A DNA stretch of 64,000 nucleotides from Methylobacterium mesophilicum (GCF_022179445.1 NZ_BPQU01000009.1:1-64000); one strand, 5' to 3'; shown: positions 54,347 through 63,442, counted from the first letter of the stretch. The notes: generated by a model not told the origin, from the letters alone. A program made the numbers and translations.

Positions 54347-55495
54347 GGCTTCTCGCTTTTCTTCGCGGTAGAGCGCCCAGTTGTAGGTGCCAGCCACACC
54401 ACCTTTCGCGCCAGAAACGTGATTTATGACCGCCTCAACGATGTGGGGTGGGACTTTCAGGTCGTTCATGCCTGTCGCCAGCGTGCGTCGCAGGTCGTGG
54501 ATCACCCAGGGGGTCCGAAGCTGAACGGCGGCGTCGAGACGATCTTTTGCCGCGCTAAAGCCAGAGAAGGGCCCAGTCCGATTGCGTCCAAAAAGATAAG
54601 GCACGCCCTCCCGCATACTGCATGTCCTTAGGATTGCGACTGCGGGCTCGGAAAGCGGCACCTCATGTACGCGGCCGTTTTTGGCCCGCTCCGCAGGGAT
54701 CGTCCACACGCCGGCTTCGAGGTCCAATTCGTCCCAGACCATACGGGCGACTTCGTTGCGCCGCTGGCCTGTAAGGATCAAAAGCCGGATGATGCGACCG
54801 AAATCGTCGTCTCCGACTACTCGCCAGACCGTCGCCAATTCGGACGCCGAGAGGACGCGGCTGCGTCGCACATCCTTGGCCGGTTTATTTGTTCCGATGA
54901 CGGGGTTGGTTTCGGTAAGGCCTTGGCCGATTGCCCAGGCAAAAAAGGTCGACAGCTGCGAGCGGGCACGGTTCGCAGTTGCGGGTGCACGGACTGTGAT
55001 CTCGTCTAGACATTGTGCGACGTGAGCGCGCCGGATGTCCGCAATCGGAAAAGAGGCCAGCGTTGCGAAATCGTGTCGCAGGTGCCGTTCAAGGGTTTTT
55101 TGGTTCGCAGCCTTCAGCCGGGTTTTTGCACGCTCGAGGTACTGCTCAAAATACGTGCTGAGCGCCACGACCGTAATAGGGGCTCTGGCCGCAGCTCGGG
55201 CCTCGCGAGGCCCCTCCCCCAAATGAGCCTTCGCTAACTGCTCACGCGCGGCATCGCGTGCTTGAGCGTAGCTGACTCGACTCGTAGGCCCAAGGGTGAC
55301 CAAACTGTACTTACCTGATGAGGGCGCCGGCCGAATTACCCACACCCGACTTCCCCCTGCCCGGATCCGAAGACCGAAGCCGGGTGTTTCCAAATCCCAC
55401 ACCGTGCGTTCCTGCTGGCCAGCAGCCAGCTGAACCGTCGTCGCAGTGGAGCGTGTGAATGCCAGAACGTTGGACGGGTCTGCTTTGCGGGGCAT
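54254..55495 (-). CDS. Tyrosine-type site-specific integrase
   Basis: A 413-residue integrase, intact. An arm-binding N-terminal domain (TVWDLETPGFGLRIRAGGSRVWVIR) is followed by a core-binding domain (TVVALSTYFEQYLERAKTRLK ... ARSQLSTFFAWAIGQGL). The catalytic domain shows Arg in LTGQRRNEV, Lys in ERAKNGR, HDLRRTLATG (HxxR), His in INHVSGA and the nucleophile Tyr in GVAGTYNWALY. The 5' end is 153 bases from attR, and the gene reads inward. It recombines at the 3' half of tRNA-Thr. Confidence 0.93.
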   Translation of the reverse strand: MPRKADPSNVLAFTRSTATTVQLAAGQQERTVWDLETPGFGLRIRAGGSRVWVIRPAPSSGKYSLVTLGPTSRVSYAQARDAAREQLAKAHLGEGPREARAAARAPITVVALSTYFEQYLERAKTRLKAANQKTLERHLRHDFATLASFPIADIRRAHVAQCLDEITVRAPATANRARSQLSTFFAWAIGQGLTETNPVIGTNKPAKDVRRSRVLSASELATVWRVVGDDDFGRIIRLLILTGQRRNEVARMVWDELDLEAGVWTIPAERAKNGRVHEVPLSEPAVAILRTCSMREGVPYLFGRNRTGPFSGFSAAKDRLDAAVQLRTPWVIHDLRRTLATGMNDLKVPPHIVEAVINHVSGAKGGVAGTYNWALYREEKREALDFWAAHVLKLGQPLLQVVTTDTETTFAEA

Positions 55496-55633
55496 TTCGG
55501 TCGGGGCGATCTTGGGGTGAATATGGGAGCGTTGCGTTCGTTTCGAACCGATTGCCGACGAGCATCCGTGAGGTGCTATCGGCTATCTCTCAGAGCGCCA
55601 CCCAACACCCTTTTTCACCCCAGGTCAATGGCG

Positions 55634-55646
55634 GTACGTTTCGTAC
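55634..55646. promoter_or_regulatory. GTACG-TTT-CGTAC palindrome, copy 3, touching attR
   Basis: Ends one base before the 48-bp attachment repeat and lies 139 bases upstream of the integrase start. It could be an integrase arm site, an excisionase site, or the operator of int. Confidence 0.7.
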
Positions 55647-55647
55647 G

Positions 55648-55695
55648 TCATTGGTAATGAAGAGGTCGACAGTTCAATCCTGTCTCGCAGCACCA
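55648..55695 (+). repeat. Right attachment repeat (attR)
   Basis: An exact copy of the last 48 bases of tRNA-Thr (14649-14696), from the anticodon arm to CCA, with no 5' half. It cannot form a tRNA. It marks the right end of the island. Confidence 0.93.
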
Positions 55696-55868
55696 GAATT
55701 TCTCCTGACTGACTAATCGTTTCAAGGGTGCGATGGGCTTTCACGCGAAGCCTTGCGCCGATCTTCGGGCTCGGGGCACGGATCGCCGGAAAGGCGTCGT
55801 CGAGCCTGTCGGCGTCTCGCGGTGCCTCGGATGGCGCGCCGTTCCATCCGTTTGGGGATGATGCGGAA

Positions 55869-56150
55869 TTGAACACGACGGCCCTCTTCACCATGCTGGG
55901 TATCGTCCTCGGCTGGGTCGTCCTTGCCGGGGCCGCGCTGCTGTCGGGCCGGATCGCCACCTTCGCGTTCATGGTCCTGACGGTGGTGGCGCTGTTCCTC
56001 TACGTGCCCTGGGTCAGGCTGCGCGCCAGCGGGATCGAGGGCTCGAGCCGGCCGGTCCGGTTCTGGACGAATGTCGCGATGCTGGTGGTCAGCCTCGCGG
56101 CCGGCCTCGCCTTCGCGGTGATGCTGGCCCGGCGGATGGGGTACTTGTAG
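55869..56150 (+). CDS. Small membrane protein
   Basis: About 93 residues from the TTG at 55869 (or 85 from the ATG at 55893), with three membrane helices (FTMLGIVLGWVVLAGAALLSG; ATFAFMVLTVVALFLYVPWV; NVAMLVVSLAAGLAFAVMLA). The open frame reaches back to 55728 but that part is not protein-like. First chromosomal gene after the island; before insertion it would have stood just behind tRNA-Thr. Function unknown. Confidence 0.6.
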   Translation: MNTTALFTMLGIVLGWVVLAGAALLSGRIATFAFMVLTVVALFLYVPWVRLRASGIEGSSRPVRFWTNVAMLVVSLAAGLAFAVMLARRMGYL

Positions 56151-56286
56151 CCGGAGGCTCGCCGCGAGCACCGCCGGACGATGTCTCGCGCTGCTTCATC
56201 CTCCCGTCAGCGGCATCGGAGTCCCGGCGCCTCCTGCAGGACGTGCAGCGATGCCGAACGCCGAACCGAGCCGGCGTCCGCGGGGC

Positions 56287-56532
56287 TCAGTGCTTCGTCA
56301 GGCTGTCGAGGGTCTCGTTCTGCCCGAGCGTGTCCGAGAACCGTCCGAGGCGGCTGAGGCTCGGCTCGTTCAGGCCGCCGGCATTGGCGAAGGTGGCCAA
56401 CGCGATGCCGACCAGAAAGCTGGCTTCCTCGGCGGTGACCGCCCGACCGCTCAGCGTGCTGGCCGCCCCGCGCACGGCGAGCACGGCCTGCTGGAACGCG
56501 GGGTCGTTCTGCAGCTCCGCCAATCGAGTCAT
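56287..56532 (-). CDS. Hypothetical small protein
   Basis: An 81-residue, mostly helical soluble protein (MTRLAELQNDPAFQQAVLAVRGAASTLSGRAVTAEEASFLVGIALATFANAGG...). AGGAGA lies about 10 bases upstream of the ATG, which supports it. No family recognised. Confidence 0.65.
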   Translation of the reverse strand: MTRLAELQNDPAFQQAVLAVRGAASTLSGRAVTAEEASFLVGIALATFANAGGLNEPSLSRLGRFSDTLGQNETLDSLTKH

Positions 56533-56917
56533 CTGAGGCTTTCTCCTGGATCACGGTGTGATGTCTGCGGCTTCGCCGGAGCCTGTGGACCACGGGCGCG
56601 AATGGCTCAAGCGGTGCCGCGCCTGCATCCCGGAACCGGGACCATGCCGGCGGCTCTGGTCTGTCTCGAAACCGGATGATCGACCATCATAAGCGTCACG
56701 CTAGGCGGGTTTCACATCATGGATCAAGGTTTCCATCGGGCCGTCTGACGATCCGCAACGGATCGGGACCGTCAAGATCGTGGCGCAGGGACGTCGGATC
56801 CGGCCGGCGGCAGCGCAGGCCTCGCCCCCCGGACGCCCGGCCCGGGGTCACGGCCGGTAAACCCTTCCGCGTGAGGATAGCCGGGCCACCATTCAGGCAC
56901 AGGATCGTTGTTCCAGC
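56533..56917. other. Divergent intergenic region
   Basis: No gene supported. It presumably contains promoters for the 56287 and 56918 genes. Confidence 0.4.
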
Positions 56918-57301
56918 ATGTCGTCACGCGTGTTGAGTTACGGGACCGCCGCGCTCCTCGGCGTTCTGCTGCTGCCCTGGCCGGCGGCGGCGCGGACGGG
57001 GGTCTCGCCCGCAGTGCGCATCTGGCTGTCCGGCCTCGTCACCCGGATTGACGCGGTCGATCGCACCGATCGGCACGCGAACACCCGCAGGGCGGCCGGC
57101 ACCGTGCTGGTTCGGATCGAGATCGCCGCCGACGGTACGGTCCGTCAGGCCGAGATCGAGCGCAGTTCGGGCTCCCGCGGCCTCGACCGGCGGGCGCTCC
57201 GGGCGGTGCAGGGCGCGAGCCCGTTCAAGGCGCCCCCGGCCGAGCTGCTGGCCGAGGACGGGGTCGCCGACCTCAGCGTTCCGGTGCAGTTCGGGCGCTA
57301 A
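56918..57301 (+). CDS. Exported TonB C-terminal-domain protein
   Basis: A 127-residue protein. The signal peptide (MSSRVLSYGTAALLGVLLLPWPAAA) is followed by a TonB-type C-terminal domain: GTVLVRIEIAADGTVRQAEIERSSGSRGLDRRALRAVQGASPFKAPPAEL...LSVPVQF. It lacks the N-terminal anchor and Pro-rich spacer of true TonB, so it is a stand-alone periplasmic variant common in Rhizobiales. The partner is unknown. Confidence 0.85.
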   Translation: MSSRVLSYGTAALLGVLLLPWPAAARTGVSPAVRIWLSGLVTRIDAVDRTDRHANTRRAAGTVLVRIEIAADGTVRQAEIERSSGSRGLDRRALRAVQGASPFKAPPAELLAEDGVADLSVPVQFGR

Positions 57302-57448
57302 AGCATCGTTCCGAACGCCGGCCGCCGCGGCTTTCGCAAACAAGACGATGCGCGAGCCTCGGCCTCGGAAACGCGCGGCGCCGGCCTGAAACTTTTTTCG
57401 AATCGCCCCCGTTCGCGTCTGCAATCAGAAGGCGCGTCCGGGAGGTTG

Positions 57449-57592
57449 ATGGTGAGAGACACATTCGCGCGGCTGCGCCGCGACGAGACGAAGCGGCCGC
57501 CCCTGCCCCTCGTGGTCTCGTGGCTGGCGGTGTCGGTGGAGATGTGGGTCGTGATCTACGCCTATTCCGGCCGCGTGATCTGGACCTGGTGA
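57449..57592 (+). CDS. Very small single-helix membrane protein
   Basis: 47 residues (MVRDTFARLRRDETKRPPLP then VVSWLAVSVEMWVVIYAYSG). A basic N-terminus precedes one membrane helix. GGGAGG sits at 57440-57445, so the GTG at 57452 is an equally good start. Reading and ribosome site support a real short gene. Function unknown. Confidence 0.55.
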   Translation: MVRDTFARLRRDETKRPPLPLVVSWLAVSVEMWVVIYAYSGRVIWTW

Positions 57593-57598
57593 CCGGGT

Positions 57599-57835
57599 TC
57601 AGCGGTCGTCGTGACCGCGCGCGCCGATGAAGGCTCCGATCAGGTATCCGGATTGGTGGGCCGCCAGATAGGCGAGCAGAACCAGGACTTTCACGGCATC
57701 GATCGTGGACGTCAACGCCCAGAGGGGCAGGCAGACCAGGGCGATCAGCACCGAACTCGCCACGACGGCCGGGGCCCGATAGAGCCAGCCTTCCACGATT
57801 CCCGCCGTGCATAAAAGGGCCGCGATAAGCAACAA
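57599..57835 (-). CDS. Small membrane protein
   Basis: 78 residues with two to three helices (MLLIAALLCTAGIVEGWLY; AVVASSVLIALVCLPLWALT; AVKVLVLLAYLAAHQSGYLIGAFIGA). The start is TTG at 57835, with AAGGTG about 5 bases upstream. It is convergent with the 47-residue gene, their stops 6 bases apart. No family recognised. Confidence 0.55.
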   Translation of the reverse strand: MLLIAALLCTAGIVEGWLYRAPAVVASSVLIALVCLPLWALTSTIDAVKVLVLLAYLAAHQSGYLIGAFIGARGHDDR

Positions 57836-57948
57836 GCAGCACCTTGTTCGGCGTAATAGTGAGATTTATAGCTCAATCCTACGCATATTGCTATATTAAG
57901 CTTCTTAAATTCGATTTTGCCCGCGGGACGTATATTTTTCCCGGCGGG

Positions 57949-58938
57949 TCACGGCAGCACGAAGCCGGAGACGCCGTAGATCAGCGCCGCGACCAGTGCC
58001 GCGGCCGGCATCGTGACCACCCAGGCGATCACGATGCCCTGGGCGATGTTCCAGCGCACCGCCGAGACCCGCTTGGCCGCGCCGACCCCGATGATCGCCC
58101 CGGTGATCGTGTGGGTGGTCGAGACCGGGATCCCGAACGCGGTGGCGGCGAACAGGGTGATTGCCCCGCCGGTCTCGGCGCAGAAGCCCTGCATCGGCGA
58201 CAGCCGGGTGATCTTCGAGCCCATCGTGTGGACGATGCGCCAGCCGCCGAGCAGCGTGCCGAGCGCCATGGCGGTCTGGCAGGACAGCACCACCCAGAGC
58301 GGTACGTGGAACGCCCCGCCCTCCTCCCCGTGGGCGTAGAGCAGCACCGCGATGATGCCCATGGTCTTCTGCGCGTCGTTGCCGCCATGGCCGAGCGAGT
58401 AGAGCGAGGCCGAGACGAACTGCATCCCCCGGAACAGCCGGTCCACGGCGTGAGGGGTCGAGCGCACGAAGATCCACGACACCGCCAGCATCAGAAGCAG
58501 ACCGAGGCCGAAGCCCAGGGCAGGCGAGAGCACGATGGCGGCGCTGGTGGCGATCACGCCGGGCCAGACGATCGCGCCGAGGCCCGCCTTGGCGATGCCG
58601 GCTCCGAGCAGGCCGCCGATCAGTGCGTGCGAGCTCGAGGATGGGATGCCGGCGTACCACGTGATCAGGTTCCAGCTGATCGCGCCGCCCAGCGCCCCCA
58701 GGATCACCCGGTCGGTCACCACGTCGACATCGACGATGCCCGACCCGACCGTGCCGGCGACGTGCAGGCCGAAGATCAGGAACGCCACGAAGTTGAAGAA
58801 CGCCGCCCAGATGACGGCGTAGCGGGGTGCGAGCACCCGGGTCGACACGATGGTGGCGATCGAGTTCGCGGCGTCGTGCAGCCCGTTCAGGAAATCGAAG
58901 ACCAGGGCGACGGCGATGAGGACGATCAGGAGGGTCAC
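57949..58938 (-). CDS. pit: PiT-family inorganic phosphate transporter
   Basis: A 329-residue permease of about ten membrane helices. Both PiT signature repeats are visible: FDFLNGLHDAANSIATIVSTR with GIPSSSSHALIGGLLGAG in the first half, and SLGHGGNDAQKTMG with GIPVSTTHTITGAIIGVG in the second. It imports phosphate (or metal-phosphate) with protons. It follows the DUF47 gene by 9 bases in one operon, a widespread pairing. Confidence 0.95.
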   Translation of the reverse strand: MTLLIVLIAVALVFDFLNGLHDAANSIATIVSTRVLAPRYAVIWAAFFNFVAFLIFGLHVAGTVGSGIVDVDVVTDRVILGALGGAISWNLITWYAGIPSSSSHALIGGLLGAGIAKAGLGAIVWPGVIATSAAIVLSPALGFGLGLLLMLAVSWIFVRSTPHAVDRLFRGMQFVSASLYSLGHGGNDAQKTMGIIAVLLYAHGEEGGAFHVPLWVVLSCQTAMALGTLLGGWRIVHTMGSKITRLSPMQGFCAETGGAITLFAATAFGIPVSTTHTITGAIIGVGAAKRVSAVRWNIAQGIVIAWVVTMPAAALVAALIYGVSGFVLP

Positions 58939-58947
58939 GCGGTGGGC

Positions 58948-59589
58948 TCAGACATGCTCGACCACGATGCTGCTGATCTGGTTGGCGACATCCTCGAACC
59001 GGTCCATGACCTTCTCCAGGTGGTCGTACAGTTCGGACCCGACCACGAAGGCCATGGGATCCTGCCGGGAGGCCTTGAACAGGGCCTTGAGCCCGGCATT
59101 GTGCAGGTCGTCGGCCCGGCCTTCGAGTTGGATGACCCGCTCGGTCAGGGTGTTCAGGACGGTCGCGTTCTCGCCCAGCGCCCGCAGCTTCGGCATCGCC
59201 TCCGCGGTGGCGGCGGCGGCCTCCTGGATCACCGCCCCCATCTCGCGCATCGACGGCTCGAAGGCGGTGACCTCGAACAGCTGCACCGTCTTGGCGGTCT
59301 TGAGCATCTGGTCGATGGCGTCGTCCAGGGAGCCGACCAGGGCCTGGATGTCGCCCCGGTCGAACGGGGTGATGAAGGTCCGCCGCACGGCCAGCAGGGC
59401 GTCCCGGGTGATCGTGTCGGCCTCGTCCTCGTGGTCGGCGATCGCCTGGCAGGCCACCGGCACGTCCTGGGTGCCGTCGAGCAGGGCCCGGAGTGCGGCC
59501 GCGCCGCCGACCAGGGTGGCGGCATGGCGCTCGAACAGATCGAAGAACCGGTCTTCCCTCGGCATCAACGCACGAAACCAGCCCAGCAT
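58948..59589 (-). CDS. DUF47/PhoU-like partner of the phosphate transporter
   Basis: A 213-residue helical protein. FRALMPREDRFFDLFERHAATLVGGAAALR, ADHEDEADTITRDALLAVRRTFITPFDRGDIQALVGSLDDAIDQM and DRFEDVANQISSIVVEHV are characteristic, including the metal-binding acidic E/DxxxD segments of PhoU-like folds. It modulates PiT transporters. First gene of the operon. Confidence 0.93.
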   Translation of the reverse strand: MLGWFRALMPREDRFFDLFERHAATLVGGAAALRALLDGTQDVPVACQAIADHEDEADTITRDALLAVRRTFITPFDRGDIQALVGSLDDAIDQMLKTAKTVQLFEVTAFEPSMREMGAVIQEAAAATAEAMPKLRALGENATVLNTLTERVIQLEGRADDLHNAGLKALFKASRQDPMAFVVGSELYDHLEKVMDRFEDVANQISSIVVEHV

Positions 59590-59825
59590 GTGACGTCCCG
59601 GTTCGAGGATCAGTATCCGTGCAAGCTCGACTGCCAGAGACGCCTAGCATGACGATCCGCGGTCCGCATCAGCCGGGACCGGTCAGGTCATACATTCGGG
59701 CCGTGTCAGTCATTGACGATATCGATTTCCGTTATCGATCCGATCTGTTTGGATCATGACGCGGTGCAACGTAAATAGTGCCTCGACACCGGGCGTCGGA
59801 CCCGGACAGCAAGAGGTATCCCACC

Positions 59826-60062
59826 ATGACCACGCGTTCCCTGATCCTGGCCGCCCTGGCCTCCGTCCTGGCCTCCGTGCCGACGATCGGCTCCGCCCTG
59901 GCGGACGAGGCCATCAACCTGACGCCGCCGCTCTATCGGGAGCAGGCCCGGGTGATCTCGACCACCCGTCCCGCGACCGAGCTGGCGACCACGCCGCGCC
60001 TCGTCCCGGCGGCTCCGACCACCACCCGGGTCATCACCGCGACCGCGATGCCGACCCGCTGA
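59826..60062 (+). CDS. Small exported hypothetical protein
   Basis: 78 residues. The signal peptide (MTTRSLILAALASVLASVPTIGSALA) is followed by a short Thr/Pro-rich mature part (DEAINLTPPLYREQARVISTTRPATELATTPRLVP). AAGAGG lies about 9 bases upstream of the ATG. Function unknown; divergent from the DUF47-pit operon. Confidence 0.7.
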   Translation: MTTRSLILAALASVLASVPTIGSALADEAINLTPPLYREQARVISTTRPATELATTPRLVPAAPTTTRVITATAMPTR

Positions 60063-60988
60063 TGCGGGCCGGACGCCTCACGGCGCCTCCCCATGGCACA
60101 TCGCTGAAACGCATCCCGGAGCACGCAGACCCGCTCCGGGATGCCGCCGACCGACCGCAGCATCACCCGAGCGCCCGGCGGGTGCCGGACCGGCAGTCCC
60201 GGATGCGAGACCCCGAGGCCGCGTGAGCGCGTGACCGCATAAGACTCCGTCGGACTCGCGGATCTGCCCGATCAGCCACGGCGACGGGCTCGCCTTTCCG
60301 GGCCGGGCTCTCTGAACGGGGACGGCTCGATCGGTAGGCAATCGATCCTCGGGCCTGCTCCGGCTTCAGCCAACGGGCGTCCGAAGGCCGGCCACCAACG
60401 GCTCCCGGCACAGGCACGGGCGGGCCCGGATCGTCGCACCTGCGGCTTCGTATCGAGACCCCACGATCCTCCTCGAATCCGATCCGCTCGACCTGAGCCC
60501 GGCTGGATCCGAGTTGGGCAGAATCCGCCCCACCCGATACGAATCGACGCCGCGCCGCGACCGCATGCCCGTGACCGCGCGCGGACCGACCCGCGGGATA
60601 ACCCGCTCTCGGCGCAGGTTTTCATCCGCCGAGCCTGGCTGCCGGATCGGCGATCGCCGACGAGACCGGTCTCCATCGCGACAGGTCTCGGACGGACCGG
60701 CGTTAGGAAAATAGGCTTACGCGCGGTATGGCTCGACAGCAACTGTCAATCCCGAATGCAGCATCGAACGAGCCTGATCTGCATACGTCGAAATCGGGAT
60801 CTTGAATGCTGCACAAATACAAATCTTGACAGCAGCGCAACCACGTACGTAATGTTTCCACAGTGTTAAATTTAGGAAAAATAGCTGAGTAGGTTGCCCG
60901 TCCACTCGGGTGGCTGACGCGACGTAGGCAAGTTCTCTTGTGCTGCGATGGATCAATCGCGCCCTGCTGCAAGTCTGGGGAAACATTC
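60063..60988. other. Long non-coding interval upstream of the GH16 gene
   Basis: No frame here looks coding on either strand. GC falls in the last 250 bases. TTGACA at 60826-60831, with a poor TAATGT 18 bases downstream, could be the promoter of the glycoside hydrolase gene, which would then have a leader of about 120 bases. Confidence 0.4.
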
Positions 60989-63442
60989 ATGGTCGACTTG
61001 ACCGGTTATAAACTAACCTTCGACGAAGAATTCAACACCCGCAGCATTTCACAGACCGGTGCGGGGACCACCTGGGCCGATATCCGCGCGCAAGACCGCG
61101 GTGACGCGAACGCCGATGTCGGGTTCGGCCACTCGTCCTTCGTGGACAAGGGGTCTGGCTACGACCCGTTCCAGCTCCAGAACGGTGCCCTGTCGATCAC
61201 GGCGGTCCCGGACAGGACCCCGTCCGGCGTGCCCGGCAGCTGGGAATCCGGCCTGCTGACGACCCAGGGCAACTTCTCGCAGACCTACGGGTATTTCGAG
61301 GTCCGGGCCGACTTCTCCGAGCAGGTCGGCGCCTGGGACGCGTTCTGGCTGCTGCCCAACCAGCAGAAGCCCGACCCCTATAACGCGGGCCAGCACCAAG
61401 AGCTGGACGTCGTCGAGCGCTACGGCGACGGGCCGAGCACCGTCTACAGCACGATCCACACGACGGACCAGACGCCGAACATCCCCTGGCAGCAGAACCG
61501 CCAGGTCACCAGCGTGATGCCGGACCAGAACGGCTACCATACCTACGGCATGAACTGGCAGGCCGACCGGATCAGCTTCTACGTCGACGGCCAAATGGCC
61601 GGCTCGCAGGCGACCCCGTCGGACCTGCACAGCCCGATGTACATGCTGGTCAATCTGGCCAGGCAGGGGGGCGGCAGCAACAACGCCGATCTCGCCGGCG
61701 TGCCGATCAGCTCGAAGATCGATTACGTCCGCGCCTATTCGAAGGATCCGACCGCGGTCGCCGTGAAGCTCGACACCGTGTCGAGCCCGGACGGCCGGGA
61801 CCCCGGCCTGTACGGCGCCGCCTCGGCCACTTCGACGACAGCCGCCGCAACCACGTCGAGCGCAGCGAAGGGCACGACGAGCACGGCCACGAGCGCCACC
61901 GGCTCGGCCGCGCCCTCCGGCGCGACCACGAGCTCCGCTTCGTCGGGGGCTACCGCGACGACGGCCACCAAGCCGGCGACGGGTTCGGCCACAACCACGG
62001 CATCGGGAACGACCAACCCGACGACCGGCTCGGCCACCCCGCCGACGACGGGCTCCACGGCCACGATTGCCGCGACCCCCAAGCCCAGCGTCTCGACCGC
62101 CCCGACGACGGGGTCCGGTACCTCCACGCCGTCGGCCGTTCAGAACCCACCGGTCGGCGCGTCTTCGGGCTCGACCAGTGCCACGCCGGGAACGAGCGCG
62201 CCCACCGCCAGCGCGGCGCCCACGACAGCACCATCGGCGGCACCGTCTACGGCCCCTGGCGCGAGCACCACCCACACGACGGCGCAAACCAGCGCCGCGG
62301 CCGCGCCGAACGGCACTGCTTCGAGCGCAACCGGCAGCGCGAACGGTGGAACGCATGCGCCGACCACGGGCGCGACGGCGCCGGCTGCAACCTCCACGAC
62401 GAATGCGGGTGGCTCAACGACTCCGGCTGCGGGTTCCGCCGTCTCGTCTCCGCCGGCCAGCACCGCTCCCGCCACCGGAAGCGGGACCGGCACGGCAGGC
62501 GGCCATGCGACGACGGGGGTCCAACCGACCACCGTCAGCGCAGCGCCTGCCGCGCCGACGCCGAATGCCGCCGGCACGACAACCGCGACGGTGACCTCCA
62601 GCGCGCCGACCCGTGCCGCTCCCAGCTCGGTGAGCAGCGCGAACGGCGGATCGCACACGAGCGCGGGCGCGTCGTCGCAGACCGCCGCGGAGACGACCCA
62701 TTCGGGCGGCGCGACCGTTGCGGCCACGGGTTCGGCGCCGCCTCCGACCACCGTCAGCGCAGCACCCCAGGCTCCTGCCCCGACGACGGGCTCTGCGGGG
62801 ACGTCGAACCTGTCCGCGTCCCCCGTCTCGGCTCAATCCGCGGCCGGCTCGGCCTCGACCACGCCGGCAAACGGCATGGCCCATACGCCGACCACGGGAC
62901 CGGGCGCCGCGGCCCCGGCGAACCTCGGCACGACGGCGGTGACGACCCCACCCGGCGGGACCAGCGCAAACGGTGTCGCCATCCCCGCCGCGAGCCCGGC
63001 GAGCGTGGCCTCGGTGACGACCAGCGCCACCGCGCAGCCGGCCATGGCCACCGCTCCGACCAACCCAGCCTCGACCGTGGCCTCCGCCTCCGGCGGTGCG
63101 GCGCGGCCGGCGCTCGGCAGCGCCACCCGGCCTCCCGCGGGCACTCAGAACCCGTATCCGCCGAACGGCAACCCGATCGCCCCCGCGCCGACAGCCCCTA
63201 TCAATTCCGGCAGCGCAACGAGCGCTTCCCCGGCCGCATCCGCGGGCGCCACGAATCCGCAGGGTTCAGCCGTCCCGGCGGCGGTGAGCAAGGCGCCCGC
63301 GTATGAGACGTTCTCCGTCCCCGAGAGCCAGCGGAAAGCCGCGATCGCCATGATGGCGAAGATCAATAAAGGCGAAGCCAGCCCACCTGCGACCACCGAC
63401 TGGTTCACCAAGCTGTCCAACATCCTGATGCATCTCTGGTAG
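60989..63442 (+). CDS. Glycoside hydrolase family 16 enzyme with long low-complexity tail
   Basis: An 817-residue protein. The GH16 domain (about 5-255) shows YKLTFDEEFN, YGYFEVRADFSEQVGAWDAFWLLP, the catalytic E138-LD-VV-E143 segment, YHTYGMNWQADRISFYVDGQMAG and MYMLVNLARQGGGSNN. It should cleave beta-1,3/1,4 glucans or succinoglycan-type exopolysaccharide (ExoK/ExsH relatives). From about residue 270 to 780 the chain is nearly all Ala, Thr, Ser, Gly and Pro in TGSATT/TSAAP-like repeats. A compact end follows (PESQRKAAIAMMAKINKGEA...LSNILMHLW). No signal peptide is seen, so a type I-like export route is likely. The ATG at 60989 has GGGGA upstream. Confidence 0.9.
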   Translation: MVDLTGYKLTFDEEFNTRSISQTGAGTTWADIRAQDRGDANADVGFGHSSFVDKGSGYDPFQLQNGALSITAVPDRTPSGVPGSWESGLLTTQGNFSQTYGYFEVRADFSEQVGAWDAFWLLPNQQKPDPYNAGQHQELDVVERYGDGPSTVYSTIHTTDQTPNIPWQQNRQVTSVMPDQNGYHTYGMNWQADRISFYVDGQMAGSQATPSDLHSPMYMLVNLARQGGGSNNADLAGVPISSKIDYVRAYSKDPTAVAVKLDTVSSPDGRDPGLYGAASATSTTAAATTSSAAKGTTSTATSATGSAAPSGATTSSASSGATATTATKPATGSATTTASGTTNPTTGSATPPTTGSTATIAATPKPSVSTAPTTGSGTSTPSAVQNPPVGASSGSTSATPGTSAPTASAAPTTAPSAAPSTAPGASTTHTTAQTSAAAAPNGTASSATGSANGGTHAPTTGATAPAATSTTNAGGSTTPAAGSAVSSPPASTAPATGSGTGTAGGHATTGVQPTTVSAAPAAPTPNAAGTTTATVTSSAPTRAAPSSVSSANGGSHTSAGASSQTAAETTHSGGATVAATGSAPPPTTVSAAPQAPAPTTGSAGTSNLSASPVSAQSAAGSASTTPANGMAHTPTTGPGAAAPANLGTTAVTTPPGGTSANGVAIPAASPASVASVTTSATAQPAMATAPTNPASTVASASGGAARPALGSATRPPAGTQNPYPPNGNPIAPAPTAPINSGSATSASPAASAGATNPQGSAVPAAVSKAPAYETFSVPESQRKAAIAMMAKINKGEASPPATTDWFTKLSNILMHLW

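Larger units (their letters stand above)
14697..55695. mobile_element. tRNA-Thr-integrated genomic island, about 41 kb
   Basis: The island is bounded by the 48-bp direct repeat. It carries a tyrosine integrase next to the right repeat, AlpA-like excisionase candidates, a primase-polymerase/helicase and a candidate origin. It also has several lower-GC stretches (for example 42100-43740 and 53100-54050) and many IS remnants. No relaxase, type IV secretion or phage structural gene is seen, so it is best described as a satellite-like or mobilisable integrative element with accessory cargo. The cargo comprises a three-gene nuclease/ATPase operon, a thiol/sulfur operon, an RND pump with two-component system, and a porin. 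Confidence 0.88.

Noticed and set aside
55648..55695. A second tRNA-Thr gene
   Set aside because: Only the 3' 48 bases are present; the acceptor 5' strand and D arm are missing. It is the attachment repeat.
57844..59652. 602-residue plus-strand frame opposite DUF47-pit
   Set aside because: His/Asp/Gly/Arg-rich shadow of two clearly recognisable minus-strand genes.
61049..62356. Arg-rich minus-strand frame opposite the GH16 gene
   Set aside because: Shadow produced by the repetitive GC-rich tail; no protein-like features.
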